From Palaemon carinicauda (taxonomy: Eukaryota; Arthropoda; Malacostraca; Decapoda; Palaemonidae): DNA of 64,000 nt. The position numbers and the translations under genes are program-made. The stretch covers positions 157,026,366-157,090,365 of the forward strand of contig NC_090729.1 of NCBI RefSeq assembly GCF_036898095.1, written 5' to 3'. The stretch's first letter is position 1, and every line of letters starts with the position of its first letter. Below, piece after piece: positions 47,909 through 60,610 of this stretch. Below the pieces are notes generated by a model. The model had not been told where the DNA came from. It made no database searches and saw only the letters and a program-made list of their open reading frames with translations.

Positions 47909-50086
47909 ATCTTCATCCATAGACAATTTGCTGTGACCGAAGGCACAGGATAGAATTCAACATGGAATGCCCGTAGGGCAGTGGGAATTCTATTGGAAAT
48001 TGTCAAGGATATAAGGCTAGGACTGAGGCCACTCAGACTCTAGAATTGGGAACTAGAAGATCCCATAGGGTAACGGTTTCCGGCAACCAGCCGTGCTAAG
48101 ATACTCACAGCATGCTGGAAATCTGTGATATGCAAGAAGACAGCATGGTTACTAATAGAACGGTAAGATAATACCAATCCATTTACGTAATCAAGTCATC
48201 TGGTTGCGATGTAGGGCTATCAACATCAGATGATAGCTAGTAGAAGGGGGTGCAAGTCGTCTTGACGCCTCCGGGAGGCTCCGGCAGACCGCCGGCACGC
48301 CGGAGGCCGCTCCAGCAGAGTTTCTGGCATTAAGGAAGACAATATAGAAGTCAAGAGTAATACCAGGGTGGCGGCCGCCGGCACAGCGGCGGCACGCCGG
48401 CATGGAGCGGCGGCTCCGGCAGCCGGAGGTTGCCGGCTTGGTGACAGGGACAAGGATGGTTATAGCAGAACCGGAGTGCCGGCAGTGGATGCCAGCACTC
48501 CGGGGGCCGGCCGGTGGATGGACGACTGAGGCTATGAGGAAGAGGGAAGGCCATCGGCTAGGCGCTGGCGGCAGGCGGCAATCCCCCGGCGGCAGGCGGC
48601 AATCCCCTGGCACACGGGGGACTGGCGGCACCAAGGGCAAGGGGTAAGTCACCAAGGTAGGAGGTGGGTATCACCGACAGTAGAGGCGGCAAGGGACCGG
48701 CACCAGGATAGAGAAAGAGACAGAAGGGGGGATGTAGGGGTCCGGCCACGGACCCCAAGACATCCCACCTGAGTGGGTGTACCTATTATAGAGGCTAGCC
48801 CTATCACCCAGAAGCAGGGGCCGCAGAGGACCGGGAGCTAAGGGAGCCCAAGGGAGGGCAGGGAACACCCAAGAGGGGGGAGAACCCCTGTAGACAGAAC
48901 GCATCCAGTGGCTAACCCCATAGGACATTATGAAGGGTATATGTACGAGAGCGGACTGCACACAGGAGCTCAAGGTAGCCCTATCACTCCACCCTAAGGA
49001 GGAGTTGTAGGACAGGGGACAGATGGGTATAGGCTAACCTAAGTATAGGCTAGGCCATACAAGAGATAGGTGGGGAGGGGAGAAGAGAAGGGTCTTCTGT
49101 GGGGGAGGTTCTGTACCAGAGCGGCCACCAAGGAAGGGAGGACACTCCCTAGCCTAAGGTAAGGCAGCCTGTCTGAAAACGGTGCATGGGTATCGTTTCA
49201 GCAAGGTACAGCACTAACCCCTCCAAAACCTAACCTAGAGCAGGGATGTTACGCCCTGAACTAGGAAGGATGGAAGACGTATCGCTATTGCAGGAAAGGT
49301 CGTAGACCTAGCCCCAGCAATAGAGGAAGGACTAGCCGTTCCTCATTCTCGGACGCAACCCTATGGGGGGATCATTCCCTTAGGGAGGACAGAGAAGCGA
49401 TAAATTACTCTGATATGAGCTTGATCCCCTTACGTGGTAGCGGGAGCAAGGCTACACAGAGGGGATGCCCTAAGCCAGGGGATGAAGGAAGCATATAGGG
49501 GTCCTACTTGTAGGTTAGGTTAGAAAGACACACTATCTAACCTGTCCCTTATATGGTCCCTGAAGGCGAAAACACTTGCATCACAGTCAATAGTACTGTA
49601 TTGTAAAATAATGCCACTATCTTCATAAATAAACCTAGGATCACTGATAAATATCATGCATGAACACTGATATAGGCCCTCTAGCCTAGGGGCTATACTA
49701 GCCAACTGGTATGGGGTCAGTTGATGACCAATAATAAAGCGTCAAAACACGATATAAAAGTTCCTAGCTATGAAGACTAAATAACTAATAGTATCGATTA
49801 GTTAATGAGGCCGGAAAACGCAGTTGAGGCTATCTAAATGAGGCATGCAAAACAACAGCGACGCCATAAAATGGCCGGTCCGGTTGAGGCACAGCTCTGC
49901 CACAAAACATAAAATATCTCGAAAAGTAAAAGTTACTTTACGGTCAGAGCTTATTTAAACAATACTGGAACCTTGTACTCAACTTTCCAGAAGAAGGCGA
50001 GGCCGAAGGTAGCGACATAGCGAAGATGCAAGCTGATGAAAATACACAAGGGAAAATCCGTCTTAGCAAGGCAAGCTACTAGAAGA
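47909..50086 (-). other. 5' leader of DIRS element 3, distal part
   Basis: Continues the leader after the BEL/Pao insertion, with the same order as 30,230-32,398: a GC-rich part with GCCGGC motifs (48,270-48,630; GGCGGCAGGCGGCAATCCCC is duplicated at about 48,567-48,610) and an A/G-rich part. No domain-bearing frame. Confidence 0.55.
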
Positions 50087-50432
50087 AGGATGAGGACGGA
50101 CGTGACATCATTTAGCAATGGCGCCCGTTTGTTTACGTCTCGAGTACCAAAAGTAGCCACGAACTAGATTAGCTGTGGAACGGCTCCCCAGCTATTCTCC
50201 GCCCCTACACACCGAAGTGTTAACTCTGTTTGGGGTGTAGATAGCTATGTGGCGCGTTAATACATGCGTCCCCTGTTGATATACGATGTCTTAAAAGGGA
50301 AACCTTTAGGATACTCGCTCCAGAAGTTAGAATTCTGTGATAACCTGTGGTTAAATTCTCTGGGAATATTTAGTAGTGATATACCCAAGGAAGCTACCAA
50401 AAAGGAACCTTCCATCAGGACGCCATGGCTTG
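50087..50432 (-). repeat. Inverted terminal repeat, right, element 3
   Basis: Reverse complement of 34,984-35,328. The outer tip CTTGAGCCCAAAAA borders a short (TA)n at 50,441-50,456. Confidence 0.85.
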
Positions 50433-50456
50433 AGCCCAAAAATATATATATATATA

Positions 50457-51197
50457 AGAGCAGTAAATTATTTGCCATATCACTGGCCACTAGGCTGAGA
50501 CATACTGTGCACTCTCAAGACAATATCCCGAAGTACATCCATTTTGGAATTGAATGAAAATAATATTATGAGAAATAATAATGTCTGGAAAATTGACTTC
50601 CAAGAAGCTTTCCCTACAGCAGATATCTAGATCTTAACCTGGGGGATTGGAACGCCAGCACTCCCGTGCCAACTAATCAGAAACATACAACGCTGCCGTT
50701 AATCAACCATAATAGTGTTTTAAGTTCAGATATTTTTATATATTGGATTTGTCTCAACCAGTACCACCTCAGTCCTCTGTGTTCAGGCACTACACCTAGC
50801 ACAATGTAGTACACCTCAACTGAGAGTGCTAGACAATAATTAAATATAAAGAAAATAACGTAAGGGTGTGATAGGGAGCAGTACTGTATGGGTTAAGATA
50901 TTTTAGAATTCGGCCGTGGGCCTAACTTTAGAATTAAGATCGTTCACATCAGCAGCACAGAAAAATAAATTATAATTATAAAGGCCCCTTTCATTGTATG
51001 CTTACAATAAACCATCCAGAATTCAACTTAAACTAAAAAATCTTCTTGGACAAAATAGCCTCAGACATGTGAATATTTTAATTGCCTCTGAGGGAGCTAT
51101 CCAAAATGAGTCTATATAATTAACATTATAAATGTAAGATACGTTTCCTTACTTTAGCAGAATATCCATTCACATTTAAAACCTGATTTGTTTGCAG
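50457..51197. other. Unassigned non-coding stretch
   Basis: Unique-looking AT-rich DNA. I see no gene, repeat array or element end here. Confidence 0.4.
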
Positions 51198-51412
51198 TTA
51201 CAGTTTAAATCTAATGGCACTAGCTATTTGCTGACTTCCACAGAGTGGCAATAATGTTTTTATTTTCCCCCGGTAATAACGGTATTCCTCAGGAGTCACA
51301 TTCACAATTGTTATTGTTCTCAGTCCTCCACCAAGGGGTCCTGCCCTCAACTTCATTTCCTTTTGTCTTGTACCTAAACCCATTGTTTTTTCCTAGGGCA
51401 GCAACACTTGCC
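51198..51412 (-). CDS. Possible terminal exon, unknown gene
   Basis: On the minus strand a CTGCCCTAG acceptor-like site near 51,402 is followed by an open stretch ending in TAA at 51,198. Its sequence, with LRAGPLGGGLRTITIVNVTP and EEYRYYRGKIKTLLPLC, looks like a folded domain rather than random translation, and codon use is not repeat-like. I do not recognise it. It may be the last exon of a minus-strand gene to which the segment at 52,134-52,530 also belongs; the splice phases I tried do not join the two directly. Confidence 0.3.
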
Positions 51413-51732
51413 ATCGAGGTAGGAGCCTTCAGGGAATAGATTGACGTTATGTACGTGATTGTCATCGAAAAAAAAAAAAAATGTTGTTACAGTATTGTAC
51501 AGTAGTTTGTTATATGAAGGAGTAAGTTTCCAGTTGTAGATTTAATTTGTCAGGGATGTCCAGACTCTTTTAAGAGGAAAATTAGCAGATGTATACTGAG
51601 GGGTCATGTCCCTAAAATTAGATTTTGGATAAAAGGATTGTGTTCATGTTAATTCACAATGATACATTGATACACAAGGGGTAAGCTCAAAGATCAAAGT
51701 TAATCAAAGATCAAAGTTAATCAGCCTTTAGC

Positions 51733-51733
<1 letters not shown>

Positions 51734-51821
<88 letters not shown>
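51734..51821. repeat. (GA)n microsatellite
   Basis: About 43 GA units, roughly 1 kb upstream of the plus-strand host gene. Confidence 0.9.
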
Positions 51822-51822
<1 letters not shown>

Positions 51823-52133
51823 CCGATTGATTTTGTAAATAAAATGTTAATCGTTGTGAATGCTACAGATCACTGTAGAGAGATAATGCCGTCAATGCAC
51901 CTATCACGGTACACTGCAAGCATTACTTAAGGATCTTTGCAGCATCTCTTCGAACCAAGTTAGTCCCACTTTTAGACTCTTGCCTAACTTCCTCCCTTTC
52001 ATCTTACTGCCCAACATTTCAAATTTGACTTAATAGTGCAATTGCAGGGTTTCCTCCAAAATGTACGTGGATGCTGAATGGCTTCTTCAGCCCCAACGCA
52101 GGGATGTAGGACCCTATAGTATATTCATAAACC

Positions 52134-52530
52134 CTACCAGTGGTAATTATCGTAATTTTCTTTTGTATCTACAGCATAAATTATTTGCTTATTTCTTTTA
52201 ATTACATCTGCAAAAATTGTCAATTGTTTTCTTTTATCCTCAGATTTGAACGGTGGCAAATTTTGGCAGATGAATATTCTGTCAAGTAGAGGGACTAGAG
52301 ATTGCTTGGTAAATGCAACAGACACAATTATATGAAATGTCTGCCTAGCATCGATTGCATCTGTCAGCGGTACTGTACAATTAGCCTTTGCTCCCACCTT
52401 CTGTGATATACTTACCTGTGAAGCTGTGATATGCCTTATATTTGTTAGAATTTGACAAAGTTCAGTCCAGACATTTCCTAAAATGCCACCCTTTGGTTTA
52501 GTTGGTCTTTTTTGTGTTATCCCGCTTGTG
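52134..52530 (-). CDS. Possible exon or exons, unknown gene
   Basis: On the minus strand the frame is open from a TTTTTATTATTTTCACACACAAG acceptor-like site (about 52,530) to TAG at 52,134, about 130 codons. It reads KPKGGILGNVWTELCQIL, then VSISQKVGAKANCTVPL, then ARQTFHIIVSVAF and PLLDRIFICQNLPPF. A CAG/GTAAGT inside it (about 52,405) and CTG/GTAGGG near the end are possible donors. The amphipathic composition suggests real protein. I cannot name the family. If real, the gene would be head to head with the plus-strand gene at 52,802. Confidence 0.35.
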
Positions 52531-52801
52531 TGTGAAAATAATAAAAAGATAAAAGTTTTTAACTCTAGAAAGCCATGACTTGGAATCTATTGTTGAACGT
52601 TATCAGCTGTTGTAGCTCAGAGTGACTTGATAATTTTAACGACCATTATTGTAATCTTCCAGGATTATCATCCCAGCAATTATTTACTGCCTATCTGGTA
52701 TGGGGAATTTAAAGAAATCCGAAAAAGAATTATTATGAAAAGGTCATTGTCTGCCACTTGATGTAATTTTCTGATAAACTTTGTTCAAGAGCATATTAAA
52801 A

Positions 52802-53733
52802 ATGTTTGGTTGGGCCAAGAAACTCACAGGTATTTTCCCAAGCCAAGATTGCGAGCAGGCTCCTTTGACCAAAGCTGAAATTGATCAAGAGAAAAATACA
52901 AATCAAGATATTAGACAGAGTCCAGATAAGGAAGGAGAAAATTTAATTCTTGAACCAGGTGCAGCCCCTGAAAAGAGAACCCCAAGCTTTGTGAAGAAAT
53001 TACCCCACCTTTTAGGAATCAGTAATGATGGAAGAAGTCCATCTTTAAGAATGAGGTCTAGAAGTAGAAGTCCAAGGTTAGCTGTTACCTCAACTCATTC
53101 AGAAAGAGCAGTATCAGATCCTCCAGAGAATGGCACTCGTCGTAATTCTGGGGTTTCGGCTGCATCTTCTCAAGAGAAGTCTTCTAATTCTCGTACACAG
53201 TGGTATTTCCAATCAGATAATGAATTGCCAGAAAAGAGTTACTTGAGCTCAGAAAAGTATGTACCACCAGACCATCATGATGCTTCGGATAGACAATCAA
53301 CACCTGAGAGGTATTACACTCCTAACAGTAGCCGTCCTACTTCAATAAAGTCTTTGAATACTGAATTGTCAGAAGTTAATGCCAAACCTTCCATTTCTGA
53401 AAAACTATTCAGTGAAGTGCTGAAGGGTTTTGATAAGTTGGGTGACATCAGGTCATCAGTGTTTTCCAAAGATACAAAAAATTCAAATATGAGAGAAAAC
53501 TCAAAAGAAAGCAATGCACCTGGTGGAAGTAAATCTATTGGGAGCTGCTCTAGTGAAAGAGTGGGAAATACTAACCATAAAAGGACAAAACAAATCGAAG
53601 GTGATGTGATGAATGCTGGAATTAGCAACCACATTCAAAATGGAAAGGATACAGAAAATTGTCAGACAAGCAATAGCTTTGTTAATCAGTCGGGATCTTC
53701 AAAAAAGGAATTTGACAGTAATATTTCTAAGAG
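52802..53733 (+). CDS. Host gene, first coding exon (disordered Ser-rich protein)
   Basis: ATG at 52,802 in an AAAA context. The frame is open a little further up but lacks ATG, so this start is the best choice unless an upstream exon exists. The N terminus MFGWAKKLTGIFPSQD is followed by a low-complexity Ser/Arg/Glu-rich sequence with an RMRSRSRSPR segment and a short SEKLFSEVLKGFDKLGD helix-like stretch. The exon ends at AAGAG/GTTAGT (donor at 53,734). The next acceptor is TTTTCTCTTACAG at 54,048; the two leave a phase that joins the frame correctly. The protein looks intrinsically disordered. I do not recognise the family; a scaffold or cytoskeletal role is only a guess. Confidence 0.6.
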
Positions 53734-54048
53734 GTTAGTGAAGTATTGATACCTGTAACACAATTATATCCTTTTAGTCTTACCTCACCTCAGACATTTT
53801 TCACTTACTTGAGCATATTTTCATTTTCGTCAGGAGCAATTAATTTTGATTTAGAAATTTTTCACTTTATATTTTTTTTTTTCAGTCGTAATCTGAGGTG
53901 AAATATATTTTAGATAACAAACACCTGACTATGAGCATTGGAACTCTATTCAGTAAAAGTTCAAAGCTTAGTACTATAACTGTCTATGAATTAGACTTTT
54001 TACTTTCTAGATTTCACATATTTTACTGCCATGACTTTTCTCTTACAG
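53734..54048 (+). other. Intron of the host gene
   Basis: 315 bp, GTTAGT donor and CTTTTCTCTTACAG acceptor. A second acceptor-like TTTTTTTTTTTCAG at 53,885 leads to a stop in all likely joins and is less suitable. Confidence 0.55.
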
Positions 54049-57000
54049 TTGTCTGCTTAGTCAACCCGCTGTCAAACACATGGTAGACCCTAGCGTTTCC
54101 AGATCTGGCGATGAAAAAAATACCCAAGACATGACACAAAGATCAACATCATCATCTGCAGTCAGTATATTACCTGAAACTTTAGATGACACTGTATTTG
54201 CAATTAGTAGCGATCCTGCGCATTGTGTATCTGAACATGGTTCAAGTGAATTAGGAGTGTCTCAAAAGAAGGAACTTTCAGCATTGGAACAGCGTTCTAA
54301 ATTTTCTACAGCACAGAAAGCTACAGAAAAGTCTTTAGTATTTCAAACAAAGGATTTTCTTGCTGACAATGGTAACATACCCCTTTCCCAAACTATAGTT
54401 CATGACATAGCCAACGAAGGATCTAGTCAACCAAATTCATTGGAAGCTGCTCTTCTGTCATTTGAAAAAGCAGTTGAGTTATTTCCCTGTTCATCAAGTA
54501 GTTCTCGCAAAACTACATCTCACTCACCGTCTCTTCATTCAAGTGATTCTATATCTGATTTTTCATCTGGTGACAAACAGAAATTTACAGTTCCATCCTC
54601 ACATACTTCTTCCACATCTTGTCCTAAAGATGAGATTCTTGGTGCGTCAAAAGACATGGTGGTACCAAATTGTCTACATAATATTCCTCTGGGTGAGGCA
54701 CAACAAGAATTTCAATCAAGAACTTTTAGCTCATCGTATGAAAATAAGCTTGCAAATCCTTCCAAAGTCTGTCCAAGAGATCAAAATCCCACCTTGCAAC
54801 CTTTAATTTGTTCACCATGGAATGTTCCAAGAAGGTTAGTTGAGTCATCACATCCTACACAAGGTAATCAAGCAAAGGAAATAATTCAGACAACTCTTGA
54901 TTTCAAAGGTAAATCACATAATGGGACACTACCATCATTTTCTGCTGAAAGTAATCTACAAACTGCTAGTCATTTGTCCCATCCAGTTAAGTATAATGAA
55001 TCAAAAGTCACACCACAGTCACCACTTTCCCATATTAGTCACCAAAATGATGGAGTTCAAGCATCAGTTCCTTTTCATGGTAATCATATGGTAGATGTGA
55101 AAAAATCAATGCTTCCTTTTGAGAACTATAATCCAAAAGAAGTGGACAAGTCCTCATTTCCTTTAAGTGATGTAGGAAGGTCTTCACTTTCACCAAATCA
55201 AAGTCAATCAGGCGACGATCATATATTAATTCCAAGTAATGCAGTACACGTATCACAGGCATTATTAAATTCTATAAATAGCCAGCCAAAAGATGTAAGT
55301 CAACCTACTATTTCTCAAAAAAGTAGTGAATTGAAAGATGGACTTAAATGTCTAAAAGGTACCAGTCATACATCCTTTTCCCTTCCTATTAATAATCAGT
55401 CAAACATTGAAAAACATTCAACAATTCCTACCCAGCAAAGTGAAAGATTTAATGAAGGTTTCCCTGATTGTAATCAAGTAAAAAGTACCAGTCAGTCGCC
55501 TGCAATTTCTATAATTAAACAAAGTAAAGATGAAAAGCAATCAGTGCCTATTTCACAGAGTGGTGAACTGAAAGAATTCAGTCTGTCATCACTACCCACT
55601 CAAAGTTATCAGTCAAATAGAAGTCATTCCTTGCTTTCATCTCAGAGTAATAAAACTGAAGAGGTCAGCCAACCATCACCCTCACAGAGTCATCAGCCAA
55701 GTAGAGGTAAGCCATCACCTCCCCAAAGTAAGGAAACAGAAGTTATCAATATATCTTCATTGTCATCTCAAAGTTGTCAACCAGATGGGTTAAAGCCATC
55801 AATTCATCCCCAAAGTGATGGAACTGTAGCAGCCAAACATTCTTCATTGGTTCACCAATCTTATAAACTAGAGGGATTTCAATCATCACTAATTGTTCAG
55901 AGTGAGGAGTCTAAAACTATTAGTCAGCCACTACCACTTGACAGCCACCAATCAGATGACTGCCAGCTACTACTAACTTCCCAGAGTGATGAACCCAAAA
56001 GTATCAGTCCATCATCACCACCTCTGGGGCAAGAATCAAATGGAAGTCAAGCATCGCTATTGCCCGAGATTAATGAACCTCAAAATATCATTCAGTCATC
56101 ACCACCTCAGAGTCAACAACCAGATGAATGTCAGCTATCGTTAAACCCCCAGAGTTATGAGCCTAAAAGTGTCAGTCTGTCATCACCTCAGAATAATCCG
56201 TTAAACAGTCAGTCGTCACTTCCTCCCAAGAGTGATGAACCTAAAAGTCTTGTTTCATCACGACCACCTCAGAGTCCCCAACCAGATGGATGTCAGGCAT
56301 CATTTACTCCCCAGAGTGAGGGATCTAAAAGCACCAGTCAGTCATCTCCACCTCAGAGTCATCAACTAGATGGCCAGTCATTACATCCTCCCCAAAGTGA
56401 AGATCCTAAATGTGTCAGTCCATTAACACCACTGCAGAGTCATCAGCCAGACGGATGTCAGGTACCACTTCTTTCCCAGAGTAATGAACCTAAAAGTGTC
56501 AGTCCATCAACACCACTGCAGAGTCATCAGCCAGATGGATGTCAGGTACCACTTCTTTCCCAGAGTGATGAACCTAAAAGTGTCAGTCCATCAACACCAC
56601 TGCAGAGTCATCAGCCAGATGGATGTCAGGTACCACTTCTTTCCCAGAGTGATGAACCTAAAAGTGTCAGTCCATCAACACCACTGCAGGGTCATCAGCC
56701 AGATGGATGTCAGGCACAACTTCTTCCCCAGAGTGATGAACCTAAAAGTGTCAGTCCATCAACACCACTGCAGAGTCATCAGCCAGATGGACGTCAGGTA
56801 CCACTTCTTTCCCAGAGTAATGAACCTAAAAGTGTCAGTCCATCAACACCACTACAGAGTCATCAACCAGATGCATGTCAGGCACCACTTCTTCCCCAGA
56901 GTGATGAACCGAAAAGTATCAGTCCTTCAACACCAGTGCAGAGTCATCAACCAGATGGATGTCAACCACAACTTCTTCCCGAGAGTGATGAACCTAAAAG

Positions 57001-59984
57001 TGTCAGTCCATCAACATCACTGCAGAGCCATCAACCAGACGGATGTCAGGCACCACTTCTTCCCCAGAGTAATGAACCTAAAAGTGTCAGTCCATCAACA
57101 CCACTGCAGAGCCATCAACCAGATGGATGTCAGGCACTACCGTTTCCCCAGAGTGATGAATCTAAAGGTGTCAATCCATCAACACCACTGCAGAGTCATC
57201 AACCAGATGGATGTCAGGCACCACTTCTTCCTCAGAGTGATGAACCGAAAAGTATCAGTCCTTCAACAACAGTGCAGAGTAATCAACCAGAAAGATGTCA
57301 ACCACAACTTCTTCCCCAGAGTGATGAACCTAAAAGTGGTAGTCCATCATCATCACTGAAGAGTAATCAACCAGATGGATGTGAGGCACAACTTTTTCCC
57401 CAGAGTGATGAACCTAAAAGTGTCATTAAATCAACACCACTGCAGAGTAATCAACCAGTTGGATGTCAGGCACCAGTTCCTCCCCAGAGTGATGAACATA
57501 AAAGTGTCAGTCCATCAACACCACTGCAGAGTCATCAACTAGATGGATGCCAGGTACCACGTCTTCTGAGTGATGAATCTCAAAGTGTCAGTTCATCATC
57601 ACCACTACAAAGTCTTCAACCAGAAGGAAGCCAGACACCATTTTCTCCCCAAAGTGATGGAACTAAAAGCATCAGACCATCATCACAACCTCAAAGTCAT
57701 CAATTAGATGGTCAGCCATTGCTTCTTCCCAAAATTGATAAACCTGAAAATATTGGCGAGTCATCATCACCCCAGAGTCATACACCAGATAAATGTCAGT
57801 CATTGTTTCCTTCCCAGTGTAATGAATCTACAAGTATCAGTTTGTCATCTCCATCTCATAGTCAGCGACTAGATGAATGTCAACCATCACTTCCTTCTCA
57901 GAGTGAAGAATCTAAAAACATCAGTCATTCATCACCACTACAAATTCTTGAACCAGGTGAAGATGAGCCATCAATTCCTCCCCATGGTGATAAACCTAAT
58001 TGCTTAATAAAGGAATCACTTGTCAAAAGTAATGTACTGAAAGGGGAAGGTCATTCATCGCCCCAGTCTCACAATGATGAACTAGATTTAGGGCTAATTT
58101 CACTTCCTTCTCAAAATGATTGCATAGATATATGTACGTTGTTACAAACGAATGTAAGTCTTTCGTCCAACTCACTGTCTGATAAAACTGAGGATGTTCA
58201 TCAGCCATGTGAACTTTCCCAGAATAATCAGCAAAAAAATTCAAACAGATCATTATCATCTCAAAATATTGAACTGAAAAATGAAAAACAGCAATCATCA
58301 TCCATATTTGATAAGCAAAAAGGTGCCACAATGATATCACTATTACAAGATATACATCTTTTGAATAAGCACTTACATGATACTGTAAATTTGCCTCAAT
58401 CTTCTGAAGATAAATTGATGGACGGAAGTAACCTATCTCTTTCTTCTAAGGGTAATAAGCAGTCAGAAATAACTCCGTTGCCGTTGATTTCGAGTCCATC
58501 ATCTCACATTATTCGTATACCACAGTGTGATTTTATAGATTCAGAACAAGAGACAACTCAGTCACCAAACCTTTCATCAAGTAGCTGCTACAAAGAGAAG
58601 CATCACATAACAGAACTAGTACCAAATCTTCAGGACACCATTCAGCAAAAATCATTTTCAACAACAAGTGTAACTGATAGTACAGTTCAGGGGCATCGTC
58701 CACACAGCTTCATGAACGTGGATAATTGTTCAAAACTGCCTTTGTTATTTGGTCATTCTGATTCAACTCATCGACCATTTGCTCCATCAAGTAATTCTCT
58801 AGAAGTTTCAGGAAATGTTACCCAGGAGATATTCGTTGACTCAAGCAGTACACTTCAACCTAGTAAAAACATTCAAACATCATCTTTGTGCAATAGATTT
58901 TCACTCCAAGATAGATCTAGACATAATTCTGGTAACCTTGATAATGCCTTAAATTTACAGGAAATTGAAGGTAATCCAAACCCATCTGAAAATATTTTGG
59001 ACAAAAAGAAGTCTAATTCACATACTTCAACAAATATTCAGTCAAGTAATAATAAACTTGTCACACCTTCAGTTCAAAGGATTTCTGAAGAAATGGGAAA
59101 GGCTGAATTGTCACCAAGTACTTCATGTAACGACACTAGTGTTAAAGATGCTGACTTGCAGCCTCATGGATTTGAAATGGCCAAACAACATATGATTACA
59201 CCTCCCAGTCCAAAGAAGGTACCAATAAATGTGGCTGGATTCGTAGATAAAAAATCTTTTGCCAAATCTGATGTTTGCCAACCATTGGGGTCACACCATA
59301 GTCCTTTTTCAGAAAATGAATTACAATTGGAAAGAAATTCCTTTATCCCTTATGAAAATAAATTAACTTCTGTAGCAAGAAATTCAGAGCCCTTGACTAC
59401 AAGCACAGCATCTTTAAGTGTATGCAAAATGAATGAAGGGACAAGTTTTGATGAGGGTGCATCTGGAACTTTGAGAAAGGTTTTAGATACCAAGAGTATC
59501 AAAGAAAAAGAATCTCAGAATAATGGTCAAGTCACTGAGAAAGATATATGTCAAAACTTGGAAAGAGACTCGGCCAATACTTCAAGTACATTACTTGAAG
59601 GGCATACAGCAAATGAAGGAATTTTGTCTCCAATGGCATCTTGTCAATTATCTCATGGAAATGTTCCAGGACTGACTAGGAGAGTCAGGTCTCAAACAAG
59701 TCTCACAACAGAAGGTTGTGATTTGCAGCTTCCTCAAGCAGGGGAAAATCTCCAACCTTCTTCAAGAAAATATTTTGATAAGAATAGGTCAGCATCAGTT
59801 ACCAAGCTAGATGAAATTGATAAGAGGGGAAACATTTCAGTGGTCAGTTTGACAGCAAATAGTAAGATTACTTCATCCAAAGAAGATGGTTCACTTCCTG
59901 CATCTCCTCTGGCACCACGCCGTAAGAAAAAGTGTGATGCAGCGTCTGTAGCTCAGCCTCCAATGTATCAACAACCTCTATCAG
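54049..59984 (+). CDS. Host gene, giant second exon (Ser/Pro/Gln-rich repeat protein)
   Basis: 5,936 bp open without a stop in the frame set by the first exon, coding about 1,978 residues. It is rich in Ser, Gln, Pro, Asn and Lys and has no recognisable globular domain, signal peptide or membrane segment. Residues of the middle third form about 14 near-perfect copies of a 28-residue unit (see the repeat feature), flanked by more diverged copies. The last 40 codons turn basic (LPASPLAPRRKKKCDAA), and the exon ends in CTATCAG/GTAAGT, a strong donor at 59,985, so more coding exons lie downstream beyond the window. An in-frame TGA or TAA does not occur over nearly 6 kb, which is strong evidence for selection. 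Function unknown. Confidence 0.75.
56436..57600 (+). repeat. 84-bp coding minisatellite in the host gene
   Basis: About 14 tandem copies of an 84-bp unit coding a 28-residue pattern, SHQPDGCQ followed by x-x-LL-x-QSDEPKSVSPSTPLQ. Copies differ by a few substitutions, and some by N for D at the DEP position. Related but diverged units extend to about 55,600 and 58,000. The length is a multiple of three throughout, so the frame is kept. The alternate frame of the array is also open for 291 codons, a side effect of the repeat. Confidence 0.9.
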
Positions 59985-60504
59985 GTAAGTTATTCCTACG
60001 TGAAATATAAACCATCGTCATTTAAAGGGGTTTACTCCATTGCTGTTTGGCTACAACCAAAATTAAGGAAATTGTGGGATTCTGGTAACATTGTATGGGT
60101 GTCACCATCCCAATCATGCAAGGTAGGAGCAGCTGGATCAGCGTGACTCTCATCACTGTACTCCTGGTTGCCATTTCAATCAGACTCTGCTTCGACCGCT
60201 GTCCATGCAAAGCTTTCCTTTGTGCTTTTTCTTTACTCTCAATGCATTTGTGATTATGAGTGTTTATCAGGTGAATATGAGAACCTGCCCAAGTCTTGGA
60301 GGTAGTTCTTGTGGCACCTTCATGGGCCAAGTGGAGGTACTGTAGAATCAATCCTTTTTGTTCTGTATGCCGTGAATTTTACAGGGAATGGCCACCTTCT
60401 CAATGGGAGAAATAGAATAGTCATTGGAAGAAGAAGGTTAAGAAGGATTGCTCTCCTGGTTTTTAATCAACTGAAAACATGAAACAAAAGTCTTCCTCTC
60501 TCAC
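59985..60504 (+). other. Start of the downstream intron of the host gene
   Basis: Follows the GTAAGT donor. No recognisable feature until the duplication at 60,505. Confidence 0.45.
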
Positions 60505-60610
60505 TCCTGACCTTTCTTTTTCAGATCCATCCTTATCGGAGTTTCCCCAAAAATCCTCCTGACCTTTCTTTTTCAGATCCATCCTTATCAGAGTTCCCAA
60601 AAAATCCGTT
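60505..60610 (+). repeat. Tandem duplication of about 50 bp
   Basis: CTGACCTTTCTTTTTCAG followed by ATCCATCCTTATC occurs twice, at about 60,506 and 60,560, with small differences. Each copy contains a possible 3' splice site of matching phase for the preceding exon, but the first leads to a stop after 12 codons. Confidence 0.6.

Noticed and set aside
50457..50560. Continuation of the interrupted LINE after DIRS element 3
   Set aside because: The complement gives short open stretches but no reverse-transcriptase motif upstream of [14 protein letters not shown] could be found.
56484..57359. A 291-codon open frame in the second phase of the host exon
   Set aside because: The 84-bp repeat is a multiple of three, so an alternate frame without stop stays open through the whole array; it begins and ends with the array.
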